In this document: piece by piece, positions 17,745 to 27,126 of the stretch
Layout: each line of letters begins with the position of its first letter
Numbering within the stretch: the stretch's first letter is position 1
NCBI GenBank assembly: GCA_027307045.1
Contig: DAHUXR010000024.1
Coordinates: forward strand, 1 to 48,511
Length of the DNA stretch: 48,511 nt
Direction of reading: 5' to 3'
Source of the DNA: Acidobacteriaceae bacterium
Lineage (GTDB): Bacteria; Acidobacteriota; Terriglobia; Terriglobales; Acidobacteriaceae
Translations under genes and position numbers: made by a program
The notes under the pieces: generated by a model
Databases searched by the model: none
The model's input: the letters and a program-made list of their open reading frames with translations, nothing else
What the model was told of the DNA's origin: nothing

Positions 17745-18060
17745 AAGGGTTGAATCTTTAAAAGTAACACGATCCTATCAATTCTGTCGCTCCGCTCCAA
17801 CCCGCTCGAGATCCTTGATCAACGCAGCAAAAGTTCTGGGCTTAAAGCAGCGCAGCCCAGCGCACAAGTTGGCTGGGCCGCTTGTTGGGTGTCGTGTCTT
17901 GCCTAACTACGGAATGAGGGCGGTTGAAATGGTTGGGATGCGTGACAGGCGCCGGGACGTCGACTTAATCGGTGTTCGAAGAACGTAGGGATCTCTCGCT
18001 TTGCTCGAGATATAGAAATGCTGTGCTCAAGATATAGAAAACGCTTCGCTCGAGAAAAAG
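17745..18060. other. intergenic stretch with short repeats
   Basis: No gene is visible in these 316 bases. From about 17986 to 18055 there are three related pieces: CTCGCTTTGCTCGAGATATAG, TGTGCTCAAGATATAGAAA and CGCTTCGCTCGAGAAA. This short degenerate repeat has a GCTCGAG core and a repeated AGATATAGAAA tail. It resembles the segments at 15733-15858. Confidence 0.5.
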
Positions 18061-18255
18061 TCAATGAAGCTCAACGCCCATCAATTCCGTGACCATCGTC
18101 CACTGCTCCCACGCGTAACGCCAGATTGAAACGGAGTGCAGGTTTTCAAACGAATGGAAGTCGCGCTCATTCATTGCCTGTTGTTCTTCCAGATAGACCT
18201 GGCTAACGAAATCACAGTCATTGCAGCGGACAATATAAGGATAGTTTTCGGCCAT
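18061..18255 (-). CDS. small CxxC protein of unknown function
   Basis: The most likely start is ATG 18255 (MAENYPYIVRCNDCDF), with GGTGA 4 bases upstream; longer in-frame starts at 18279 and 18306 exist. The 64-residue product has one CxxC (RCNDCDF) and is rich in acidic and aromatic residues (FHSFENLHSVSIWRYAWEQW). The single CxxC could be half of a zinc site or a redox pair. I do not recognise the family. It is flanked by repeat-containing intergenic DNA and appears alone. Confidence 0.5.
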   Translation of the reverse strand: MAENYPYIVRCNDCDFVSQVYLEEQQAMNERDFHSFENLHSVSIWRYAWEQWTMVTELMGVELH

Positions 18256-18471
18256 TCTGTCACCGCGGGGATGGCCCATTGTTGAGCTTTTCTTAATCCT
18301 ATGCACTAAGGCGCTTCACTTAGGCTGAATGAGATATTTGGCTGATGCGTGACAAACATTGCACAAGGGCGAGGGAATTGCCGAAGGGCCGATGGAAAAA
18401 GGCAACGGGCCGGAAAAGCGACGGAAAAAGTAGCGATCGAAAAAAGGATGAAGTCGAAGGTTAAAGCGAAC

Positions 18472-18846
18472 TTAAGACCGCATGATGCGGGCTTTGATTT
18501 CCGGCTCCCAGATCACATTGGCGGGTTCCAGGGTCTCAACGCCGACCTGGCCTTGCTGTGAAGTGCCTTCCTTGCCGATCCATGCAACTTTGTAGCGGGC
18601 GCGGCGGTTCTGCCGCTGCAACCAAATGGTTTGTCCTACGCTCTTGATTCCCGGCGGAGCCACAAGGCGGGCGCCGGTGGTGGATATTTCATAAGTGCAG
18701 CAATTCTGCGATTCAATACTGGCAACATCCGGGAAGACTTTTACGGGCACGGCAAGATGCAGCCGCTTTTCATGGCGTTTATCGGGGGCGGTGGCAACGG
18801 AAGCTGCGCCGGCGGGCGCGGATGAGGCAACTTGCTTTGGTTCCAT
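18472..18846 (-). CDS. PilZ-like domain protein
   Basis: The 124-residue protein has an Ala-rich N-terminal 20 residues followed by KRHEKRLHLAVPVKVF, which contains the RxxxR-type motif of PilZ domains. After it comes CTYEISTTGARLVAP, a variant of the second (D/N)xSxxG motif in which the first acidic/Asn position is Glu. The barrel continues with GQTIWLQRQNRRARYKVAWIG and ends in QGQVGVETLEP. PilZ domains bind cyclic di-GMP; here both motifs are close enough that binding is possible but not certain. Short PilZ-only proteins with this YEIS pattern are common in Acidobacteriota. It is divergent from guaB and apparently monocistronic. Confidence 0.78.
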   Translation of the reverse strand: MEPKQVASSAPAGAASVATAPDKRHEKRLHLAVPVKVFPDVASIESQNCCTYEISTTGARLVAPPGIKSVGQTIWLQRQNRRARYKVAWIGKEGTSQQGQVGVETLEPANVIWEPEIKARIMRS

Positions 18847-18904
18847 GACCTTTCGAGTATCGCGGCTGGTCTCTTTTTGGTCAATATTACTTTCGTTTCT
18901 TTAG

Positions 18905-20509
<1,605 letters not shown>

Positions 20510-20521
20510 GCGGAAGAAAAA

Positions 20522-21016
20522 TTGTCATTGCCAGCCGTTCAAGAGCCTGTAAGCACCGCATCTCCTCGCAAACTGCGCGCGTGGATCCCCACGCTGATCT
20601 GGCTTTGCGTGCTGGCGCTTTTTTCCACCGACACGTTCTCCGCCGAGCACACAGGCAGCGTGCTGTTGAAAATTTTGCACGCGCTGTTCGGCACGCGCTT
20701 TGACGAACAGTTTGAGCAAATTCATTTTCTTGTCCGCAAATCGGCCCATTTTTGCAGCTATGGCTTCCTGGGGGCGCTGGCATTTTTTTCCTGGCGCGCA
20801 ACGTTCCCGGCGCGTCCGCGATGGACACTCCGCTGGAGCCTGCTGGCGGTGCTGGTTGCCGCTGCCGCCGGCAGCATGGACGAATTCCACCAGATCTTTG
20901 TTCCTTCTCGCGGGCCAAGCCTGCGGGACGTCTTTATCGATACGATGGGCGGCATCTTTTTCCAACTGGCAATAGCCCTCTGGATAGGCTGGCGCGACAA
21001 GCGAACTGCACAATAA
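20522..21016 (+). CDS. VanZ-like membrane protein (TTG start)
   Basis: This 164-residue protein starts at TTG 20522, with GGAAG 5 bases upstream; another TTG follows two codons later. After a short cytoplasmic N-terminus come four membrane segments. They carry the VanZ family features VRKSAHFCSYGFLGALAF and AAGSMDEFHQIFVPSRGPSLRDVFIDTMGG. VanZ-like proteins occur widely; only VanZ itself has been tied to teicoplanin resistance, and the general role is unknown, possibly envelope or phosphate-lipid related. It follows guaB by 12 bases, so it likely shares its transcript. No antibiotic-resistance genes accompany it. Confidence 0.88.
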   Translation: MSLPAVQEPVSTASPRKLRAWIPTLIWLCVLALFSTDTFSAEHTGSVLLKILHALFGTRFDEQFEQIHFLVRKSAHFCSYGFLGALAFFSWRATFPARPRWTLRWSLLAVLVAAAAGSMDEFHQIFVPSRGPSLRDVFIDTMGGIFFQLAIALWIGWRDKRTAQ

Positions 21017-21141
21017 CCCAGTCTTGTACGATCTTTATTCGCCAAAATCTCTCTATTTTTTGCAACTTTCCCGCAAAGCCAGCAACTCTGGGTGAAAACT
21101 TCTGCATCTGACCATTTCTCTGGCCGCTCCTGGAGGCAGGA

Positions 21142-21312
21142 ATGAGAATCTGGCGTGCGATGAAGGTCGTCTACGAGATCGTTACCGATCGTGAGGTTTA
21201 TTTCCTGCTTGGCCTGGCCATCCGGGACTTATTCCGCAAAACCAAGTCAGATCCCAAGCCGGCTGTGGTGGTGAAAAAGCGCGCCAAAGCCATGTCTGCC
21301 GGGCGGTCCTAA
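21142..21312 (+). CDS. 56-residue basic small protein with strong ribosome binding site
   Basis: The ATG at 21142 is preceded by GGAGGCAGGA, one of the best Shine-Dalgarno sequences in the window, which is the main reason to call this gene. The product begins MRIWRAMKVVYEIVTD, has an amphipathic/hydrophobic middle (EVYFLLGLAIRDLFRK) and a very basic tail (KKRAKAM, ending SAGRS). It could be a peripheral membrane or nucleic-acid-binding peptide; I recognise no family. It lies 125 bases after the VanZ-like gene on the same strand and 51 bases before a strong bidirectional hairpin terminator, consistent with being the last gene of the guaB transcript. Confidence 0.6.
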   Translation: MRIWRAMKVVYEIVTDREVYFLLGLAIRDLFRKTKSDPKPAVVVKKRAKAMSAGRS

Positions 21313-21363
21313 AAAAGATTGCAGCAAAAAAGGTGTCCCTCCCCCCTTTCCCCCGCAAAAGCA

Positions 21364-21393
21364 AATAACCCCGCACGTTGGTGCGGGGTTATT
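21364..21393. terminator. strong bidirectional hairpin terminator
   Basis: A perfect 13-bp stem (AATAACCCCGCAC / GTGCGGGGTTATT) with a 4-base loop separates the plus-strand guaB group from the minus-strand gvp-like/peptidase genes. On the minus strand it is followed by TTTGCTTTT; on the plus strand the A/T-rich stem base itself provides TTATT. Confidence 0.85.
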
Positions 21394-21622
21394 CGGTAAG
21401 CTGTTGGGATTGGCTGAAGGCGCGGAGGCCTTATACGAATCACAACTTCGCTCAGGACTTAAAGACTCACGCCTTAAGCCTCAGCCACCTCACGTAAACC
21501 ACTACAATCAGAATTCTTCATATATTTGGATCGCCCTCCTTTCCCGTGTAACCGCAGAATATCGCCACATAACTAAAAAGTCAACAGCGCGATTTCCGCT
21601 TTTCTGGGGCTGCGCGCGCGGG
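21394..21622. other. intergenic region between terminator and gvp-like gene
   Basis: No gene, palindrome or repeat of note is visible in this roughly 230-base stretch. Small open frames here are out of phase with the gvp-like gene or have no support. Confidence 0.4.
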
Positions 21623-21922
21623 CTATTTGCTCCAGAATTCGCGCCGCCAGAAGGGAAATAAATCTTCCAGTTCCAGGTCCTCCCGCCACGTGCCCCGTGT
21701 TCCGTAGCCGACATAGACAGCCGACGATTCGACGGAAATCTTTGAGGCGGACGGAGTCCTGGAATCCGCTGCGCCCAAGCCAGCTTCTTGCAAAGAAAGT
21801 CGCGCCCAAGATTCCAGAACAATTCCTTTATCCAGCACGCGGTCAAGAACGCTGATAAGGTCATCCGTATTGGCAACAAGTGAATGCATTTCAGCCTCAA
21901 TAATAGGATGCGTTATTCGCAT
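21623..21922 (-). CDS. gas vesicle GvpA/GvpJ-family-like protein
   Basis: From ATG 21922 the product has 99 residues (an in-frame start at 21970 would overlap the upstream gene). Residues around 20-45 read DLISVLDRVLDKGIVLESWARLSL, which follows the GvpA/J helix-strand signature (LxxVIDRILDKGIVIDAWxRVSL) nearly position by position. The second half (SKISVESSAVYVGYG, then LELEDLFPFWRREFW) is divergent from GvpA, which continues with IEARIVIASVETYL. It is thus probably a distant GvpA/J/M-type structural or nucleating protein, not a major shell protein. The start is 7 bases after the stop of the M49-like peptidase, so the two are likely cotranscribed. No gvpN, gvpF/L or gvpK is present in the window. 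Confidence 0.68.
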   Translation of the reverse strand: MRITHPIIEAEMHSLVANTDDLISVLDRVLDKGIVLESWARLSLQEAGLGAADSRTPSASKISVESSAVYVGYGTRGTWREDLELEDLFPFWRREFWSK

Positions 21923-21929
21923 TCCGTGC

Positions 21930-23696
21930 TTACTTTTTCTTAGCCGTTTTGGCCGAAGGCGCTTTTGCACCGGCCAGCTTGTCGGCCGTCACAAATACCG
22001 GCTCAATGTCGGTGGGCACGCCTTTCAGCCGTTCCAGCGCTTTCTGCACTTCAGGACGCAGCACCATCATCTCGCTCATCAGCTTTTTTGTGCCGGCATA
22101 ATCTCCGGTGGCTTCCAGCGTGAGCAGATCGTGATCAAGACCCGCGACGGCGTCTTTGATCTTGCCCAGGTCCACGCTGAACGTGCCGTCAGAGTTCGCC
22201 ACGAACGCGCCTTTATCCAGGAAATAATTGAACTGCACGGCCATGCCCTTGGCGTGCGAATCCTGCAGGCCAAAGCGCAGCGTGCGGAATGAAGACGCCA
22301 GATACGTGGTGTAAAGCTGGCGCTCGGCGTCGGGACCGTGAGGAAGCGGCGCTTGTATCGCGCCTTTATCGGCCTGCGTCATCAGGTATTGCAGCGCAAA
22401 GAGGCCGGTCACGTCGGCCTTGGCTTCTTCAATGGCGCTGTAAAGTTCTTTCAGCTCCAGGCGCGGGTTGGTGTCGCGACCGTTCACCTTAATCTGGTGC
22501 GGACCCAGGCCGTGCGTGAGTTCGTGCGCGACGATATGAGTGAAGAACAATTCAAAGCTCAGGTCTTGTTGCGCCGCCGGTTGCAGCACCACTTTCGATA
22601 TCGGCTCCAGCGTGGACTTGAATTTTGCCTCCTGAATGTTCTTGAGCATCACGCGCTTGGCGCCTTTCTGCTGGACGACTTTATCGTCATTGGGCAGGTT
22701 GTAAGCCGCGGTCTGGACGCCGTGGCCGCCGTCGCCCGCGGCAAAAACTTCATTCACCACGCGGATGGGCGCCGCCGCTCCCAGTTTGGGCACGCGATAC
22801 TTCGGGTCTTCCGGCAGATTGTTTTCAATCTCCTGCAGGTGCTCGCCCAGGAACGCCAGCCGCGCGGACTCCTTCTCGTCGCGGACATTGATATAGGCCT
22901 CAAACGCGGCTTTGTAGCCAAACAGCTCGTCATTGTACGTTTCATACGGGCCAATCGTCACGTCCACGGGCGCGTCCAGGTCCATCCACGCCATGTCGCT
23001 TTCAAAATAGTTGTTGGTGCTGAACGCGGCGGCGCGCGTAGTAAGAAACTTCTTGAGCGATGCGTTGTCCGTGAGCGCGGCGGCCTGTTTCAGCAGCGCG
23101 GCCGCTTTGGCCAGATCGGTTTTGTATTCCTCGCTGTAGGGAACCATTTTTAGATTATTGGCCCCCAACTTCTTGCCGGCCCCGCGACGAATCACCGTGA
23201 AGAAGCCCTCAGCCTGCTCTTTCGATTCCGGATAAAGCGTCTTGGCCCAGGCCTCAAATTCCTCCTTGGTCATGTCTTCCGGATAGAAATTCGCGCCCGC
23301 AGGCTTTTTCGCCGGCACTCCGGGCAGGAACGCTTTGTGCTCGTCAATCTCCGACCATGGGCCTTTATTGATCCAGAAATAATGCAGCCGCGCCTTGCCC
23401 AGCGCGGACTTATCCAGTTGCAGCTTCCGGTAAAGCGCCAGGTCGCCGCTCCAGAATTGCCGCATAAAGATGTGGTTCACGATATGCCCGGCTTCAATCA
23501 GCTTGGCCAGCGATTTCTTGTCGCCCGCGGAAAGGCCGGAGAGATCGACTTCCAGATTTACCGGGGCAAACCGCGCCGCCATCTGGTTGAGTTCATCGGC
23601 GTTGGGAAATGAAGTGTCAGGGGAAGCGGGAGCATGAGTTTTCTGGGCAGTAGCCATGAGAGTTGATACCAGGAGAAATGTCAGGAGTCGGCGCAT
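21930..23696 (-). CDS. exported M49-like zinc metallopeptidase (dipeptidyl-peptidase III-related)
   Basis: ATG 23696 starts a signal peptide (MRRLLTFLLVSTLMATAQ) and yields 588 residues; the frame is open 13 codons further upstream. The active site is HELTH (His391, Glu392, His395), followed about 35 residues later by EEAKAD, which supplies the third zinc ligand as in M49 peptidases. Classical DPP III has a longer HExxxH motif; this bacterial group has a five-residue HExxH. Family-type stretches NNYFESDMAWMDL and GPYETYNDELFGYKAAFEAYI support the placement. It probably cleaves short peptides in the periplasm. It is the first gene of a probable two-gene unit with the gvp-like gene, 7 bases apart. 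Confidence 0.82.
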   Translation of the reverse strand: MRRLLTFLLVSTLMATAQKTHAPASPDTSFPNADELNQMAARFAPVNLEVDLSGLSAGDKKSLAKLIEAGHIVNHIFMRQFWSGDLALYRKLQLDKSALGKARLHYFWINKGPWSEIDEHKAFLPGVPAKKPAGANFYPEDMTKEEFEAWAKTLYPESKEQAEGFFTVIRRGAGKKLGANNLKMVPYSEEYKTDLAKAAALLKQAAALTDNASLKKFLTTRAAAFSTNNYFESDMAWMDLDAPVDVTIGPYETYNDELFGYKAAFEAYINVRDEKESARLAFLGEHLQEIENNLPEDPKYRVPKLGAAAPIRVVNEVFAAGDGGHGVQTAAYNLPNDDKVVQQKGAKRVMLKNIQEAKFKSTLEPISKVVLQPAAQQDLSFELFFTHIVAHELTHGLGPHQIKVNGRDTNPRLELKELYSAIEEAKADVTGLFALQYLMTQADKGAIQAPLPHGPDAERQLYTTYLASSFRTLRFGLQDSHAKGMAVQFNYFLDKGAFVANSDGTFSVDLGKIKDAVAGLDHDLLTLEATGDYAGTKKLMSEMMVLRPEVQKALERLKGVPTDIEPVFVTADKLAGAKAPSAKTAKKK

Positions 23697-23875
23697 GGGC
23701 GTTGAAGTCCTCGGGGAAAGGATAACAGTTTCCAATATGAAGAGGGCGGCGGCCCTCCGCCTAGCACAACGGAAGGCCGCGCCTTAGGGAAATCGAGATT
23801 CTCGCCTGAAGTATCCGAATGTAAGGCGAAATAATTCTCTATGATCTCTTCCTATCTTCAATTATTCTAAGCGTC

Positions 23876-25666
23876 ATGTTGGAAACAACAGCTTCGGTGG
23901 GGCAGCTGGGCAACATTGGTGCAATCGCTGCTCGGCGTTTTGCAGAATCTTTAAGCGATCAGGCACGTACTGGGTTCGCCAGGGCTTTTACAGCGGGAGT
24001 GATTCAGGCTTACTGGAATTTCTTTCAAGAGCGCCTCAGATGTTCTCTTTCCCTTATCAGCCGAGTCCCAGCCCTATTCGGAACGCGGCTTTCGTTGGCC
24101 GCAGAAAAAGAAGCTGAACAGCTAGGTGCACGCTTTGCCGGCCTGGATCCTATTGATGCGGGCTACTCAATTGGGTGTGTCTATACTGCAGCCCTGCCAC
24201 CGAAGTTTAGATCTGAATACGGCGCCTACTACACCCCTCCTGCGCTATCAAGCCGGCTGATACAAATGTCAACTGAAGCCTCAGTGGATTGGAAAAAATG
24301 CCGTGTTCTTGACGCTTCTTGCGGCGGTGCAGCATTCTTGGCCCCGGTTGCATTGAAAATGATCGAGGAAACCGGGACCTATGGCCCCAAGGCTGTTGCG
24401 GCCGTTGCAGGGCGACTGAAAGGTTTTGAGATTGACCCATTTGCGGCTTGGATGTCTCAAGTGCTTGTCGAGGCTGCTGTTCTTCCGCACTGCGCGTCGG
24501 GTTCATACCGGCTGCCAGCCCTAGTTGAAGTTTGTAATAGCCTTGATCGAGTTTTGGATGAAGAGGAAAAGTTTGACCTCGTCATTGGAAATCCTCCGTA
24601 TGGTCGAGTAAGACTCGATCCACATCAGCGAACTCGTTTTGCCCGCAGTCTCTATGGTCACGCCAATCTTTATGGAGTTTTTACTCATGCGGCACTGGGT
24701 TGGGTAAAGAAAAATGGAGTGATTGGGTATGTCACGCCCACCAGCATGCTTGGGGGCCAATACTATAAAGGATTGCGTGCATTGCTCGGCGAAGAGGCTC
24801 CGCCGCGAGCTATAGAATTCATATCCGACCGCGAGGGTGTTTTTGAGGACGTTTTGCAAGAAACTATGCTGGCAGTTTACAAAAGAGGCAGTCTGCGGCA
24901 GCTCGCCAACGTACGCTTCATCAAATTGAACGGAAGCGGTAATGCGAAATCCCTGGAAGCGGGAACATTCAGGTTACCGGACGTGAGAAGCCGCGCGTGG
25001 ATCATGCCGCGAACGCCAGATCATGCAGCTCTCGTCCACAGAATGCATGAAATGCCCACGAGGCTAGCAGATTACGGGTATGGAGTTTCAACCGGCCCGC
25101 TAGTCTGGAATCGCCACAAAGGACAGTTTTACAGCTCGAAAAAAGAAGGGATGTTCCCTGTCATATGGGCCGAGGCGGTAACCTCTTCGGGGCGGTTCGA
25201 ATGGCGGTCAGAGAAGCGTGGCCATCTGCCATGGTTCAAGCCGCGGGAGAAAGATTTTTGGGTAATTACAAGACACCCCTGCGTTCTTGTTCAGCGCACA
25301 ACTGCCAAGGAGCAAGTGCGGCGGCTTATTGCTGCCGAATTGCCTGCATCGTTTATACGTCACCACAAAGGTGTAATTGTAGAAAACCATCTAAACATGG
25401 TCCGTCCAATCGTTCGAGATCCCGCTGTAGCAACAGCAGTTGTAACGGCCCTGCTAAAAAGTGCGCTTATGGATTCGGTGTTCCGATGCATAAACGGCAG
25501 TGTGGCCGTCTCTGCGTACGAGTTAGAGTCGCTTCCATTGCCATCTATTCCCGACGCCAAGCGCCTGGAGCAGAAAATCGCACAGGGCTTAAGTGCCGCA
25601 GATTTGGAGTGCGAAATAGAAAAAATCTACTTAGGATCAGCCCATGCCGCTACTTCCATTGCCTGA
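23876..25666 (+). CDS. N6-adenine DNA methyltransferase of a BsuBI/PstI-like type II system
   Basis: This 596-residue protein is an S-adenosylmethionine-dependent DNA methylase that protects the host against its partner nuclease. Motif X-like GAYYTPPALSSRLI (about residues 116-130) precedes motif I (DASCGGAAF, 146-154). The catalytic motif IV is NPPY (Asn239-Tyr242) in VIGNPPYGRVRL. This order is that of class gamma N6-adenine methylases. The C-terminal half, with ISTGPLVWNRHK-like and HHKGVIVENHLNMVRP stretches, is the target-recognition domain. It overlaps the nuclease gene by 23 bases. Codon use and base composition look AT-richer than the flanking genes by eye, suggesting transfer. No C-protein (controller) gene precedes it. 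Confidence 0.92.
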   Translation: MLETTASVGQLGNIGAIAARRFAESLSDQARTGFARAFTAGVIQAYWNFFQERLRCSLSLISRVPALFGTRLSLAAEKEAEQLGARFAGLDPIDAGYSIGCVYTAALPPKFRSEYGAYYTPPALSSRLIQMSTEASVDWKKCRVLDASCGGAAFLAPVALKMIEETGTYGPKAVAAVAGRLKGFEIDPFAAWMSQVLVEAAVLPHCASGSYRLPALVEVCNSLDRVLDEEEKFDLVIGNPPYGRVRLDPHQRTRFARSLYGHANLYGVFTHAALGWVKKNGVIGYVTPTSMLGGQYYKGLRALLGEEAPPRAIEFISDREGVFEDVLQETMLAVYKRGSLRQLANVRFIKLNGSGNAKSLEAGTFRLPDVRSRAWIMPRTPDHAALVHRMHEMPTRLADYGYGVSTGPLVWNRHKGQFYSSKKEGMFPVIWAEAVTSSGRFEWRSEKRGHLPWFKPREKDFWVITRHPCVLVQRTTAKEQVRRLIAAELPASFIRHHKGVIVENHLNMVRPIVRDPAVATAVVTALLKSALMDSVFRCINGSVAVSAYELESLPLPSIPDAKRLEQKIAQGLSAADLECEIEKIYLGSAHAATSIA

Positions 25667-26723
25667 CGTTAAGGAGGTCCAGAGGCGGCTAAAGTTGGTT
25701 TTCCCGGAAGGAACCCCGCACCGTACTTACGTGGTGCGTGAGATGGCGGCAAAAACGATCTTTGCGATGCTTTATGTGGGGGCCATTGAAGGAAGTAACG
25801 GCTGGCTTGCCCCAAAGCACGTTTACCGTCTGAGCGACACACAAGCCCGCATGCAGACGGAAGATGCCCGACGAGGCTTTGGGCAGGCCGCGATGCGACC
25901 TGGATTCGTACCGAAGAGAGGCCGGTGGTATGCCGATAATTCACGCGAGTCCATCAGGGACGAAACTTTAAAGGAAGGGCTTGTCGCTCTTGGGGCTGTC
26001 GTCGTCAGACCTGGGATCGCCACTACTTCCGGTCAGCCCCGGTATGCAATGAAGGCCGATTTTACAGAACTCTTTAGCCCCAGGATCGAAGGCGCAATCC
26101 TCACCCAACGAATTACAGCCTGGCATGAACAGCATCTCTCCGCAGAAGCGCAAGCTAGATTGAGTATCGTAAGGCATGGCAGGACCGCGACGAAGGGCGC
26201 GGTGACCGTCACGCTTCCCAGCGGGGAAAGTCGTAATATGCAGCCAGGACTGAGTTCTGAGATCACTAAGCAAGTTATTGAAGTGTTTGCAACCAGGTTT
26301 CTGGTAAACCCAGCCGTGATCTGGGTTAGTGAAAGCGGTAACAAAGTTATTGCTCGGGATGATGTTCTTGCGCGAGAGATTGGAATTGACATACGTCCGC
26401 AGAAGGCTTTGCCCGATATTATCCTGGCTGATGTCGGGGACCCGCTTCTTCTCGTCTTTGTGGAAGTTGTTGCGACCGATGGAGCAATCAATAATTCTCG
26501 TCGGCGAGCGCTCATGGAACTTGCGCGTGAAAGTAAGATTGCTGAGCGATATCTTCTCTTTGTGACTGCTTTTCTTGATAGGGCCGAGAGTGCGTTTCGC
26601 AAGGCGATCTCCAATCTTGCCTGGGGTTCATTTGCTTGGTTTGCGTCGGAGCCGCAGAATGTTATTGCCTTGGATGGAACCCGGCCTCAAGCAATCTCGA
26701 AATTGAGAGATCTAGTACGCTAA
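25644..26723 (+). CDS. BsuBI/PstI-family type II restriction endonuclease
   Basis: The 359-residue product resembles BsuBI/PstI-type nucleases, which cut CTGCAG. An N-terminal helical/winged region (residues 1-110) includes MAAKTIFAMLYVGAIEG and WLAPKHVYRLSD. The C-terminal catalytic core has PDIILADVGDPLLLVFVEVVATDGAIN, with Asp258 and Glu274; the third position of the usual (D/E)xK is Val276, and a Lys is not seen there. SRRRAL and AERYLLFVTAFLDR follow. Its ATG lies inside the methylase gene, so translation is coupled, which helps keep nuclease below methylase levels. Recognition of CTGCAG is inferred from family membership only. Confidence 0.88.
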   Translation: MPLLPLPDVKEVQRRLKLVFPEGTPHRTYVVREMAAKTIFAMLYVGAIEGSNGWLAPKHVYRLSDTQARMQTEDARRGFGQAAMRPGFVPKRGRWYADNSRESIRDETLKEGLVALGAVVVRPGIATTSGQPRYAMKADFTELFSPRIEGAILTQRITAWHEQHLSAEAQARLSIVRHGRTATKGAVTVTLPSGESRNMQPGLSSEITKQVIEVFATRFLVNPAVIWVSESGNKVIARDDVLAREIGIDIRPQKALPDIILADVGDPLLLVFVEVVATDGAINNSRRRALMELARESKIAERYLLFVTAFLDRAESAFRKAISNLAWGSFAWFASEPQNVIALDGTRPQAISKLRDLVR

Positions 26724-26979
26724 CAAACCGAGCAGGTTTTGCTGCTCCAGCTTCTGACGATGCTTATTCGCTGCGCTTGCCCTGGCTTGAGAGCCTGGGC
26801 TTAGTGGCCGCTTTTTCGGAAGAGCAATCAAACCTTTCTACTCGAACTGAAGACAAATCTCCCACGCCACAATTCTATTGACAGCAAATATAAAGTGAAG
26901 TAACATAGATCAATTTTACTAGCTTCAGCACGGTCATAGGGTTCCGTTGCCGCGAATTCGTCGTCGGAGGCCCGGTGGG
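26724..26979. other. intergenic region after the restriction endonuclease
   Basis: No convincing gene is visible. The stretch from about 26870 to 26920 is AT-rich and could hold a promoter for the downstream leader, but no hexamer pair is convincing. Confidence 0.35.
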
Positions 26980-27102
26980 ATGAATCTGGGATGAGTGTGG
27001 GATGAATGAAGTAAGACCTTTAGAATCCTAGTGGATGCCACCCCCGGGGGGTGGGGTATGGGAGGGTCTGGGATGGCTACGGTAAGTCCTTTGGAATCCT
27101 AG
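26980..27102 (+). promoter_or_regulatory. chain of mini-ORFs upstream of a Cys/His protein gene
   Basis: Each small frame begins with ATG after a GGG: ATG 26980 (MNLG, stop), ATG 26991 (MSVG, stop) and ATG 27002 (MNEVRPLES, stop at 27031). The first three overlap by ATGA junctions, so one ribosome could pass from one to the next. A fourth frame from ATG 27058 (internal ATG at 27073) ends ...TVSPLES at 27102. Two frames thus end in the same motif, V-x-P-L-E-S-stop. The real gene begins after the same GTGGGATG pattern at 27127. A leader-peptide/attenuator or a translational-coupling device is one reading; a repeat that happens to contain ATGs is the other. Confidence 0.4.
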
Positions 27103-27107
27103 TCGAC
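27011..27107. repeat. imperfect 26-bp direct repeat, 71-bp period
   Basis: The copies at 27011-27036 and 27082-27107 match at 22 of 26 positions (GTAAG-CCTTT-GAATCCTAGT). The spacer between them contains a GC-rich near-palindrome (CCACCCCC G GGGGGTGG, 27038-27054). Confidence 0.85.
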
Positions 27108-27126
27108 GATTGTGGGGAGGTGTGGG

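Noticed and set aside
21508..21900. 130-codon minus-strand frame overlapping the gvp-like gene
   Set aside because: Out of phase with the GvpA/J signature, which fixes the correct frame.
22338..23153. 271-codon plus-strand frame
   Set aside because: Antisense to the M49-like peptidase, with no ribosome binding site or recognisable motif.
26636..26881. 81-codon frame at the end of the nuclease gene
   Set aside because: Overlaps the 3' end of the nuclease in another phase and lacks a credible start.
27038..27054. GC-rich near-palindrome CCACCCCC G GGGGGTGG as a terminator
   Set aside because: No T-run follows and it has no loop; more likely part of the repeat unit.
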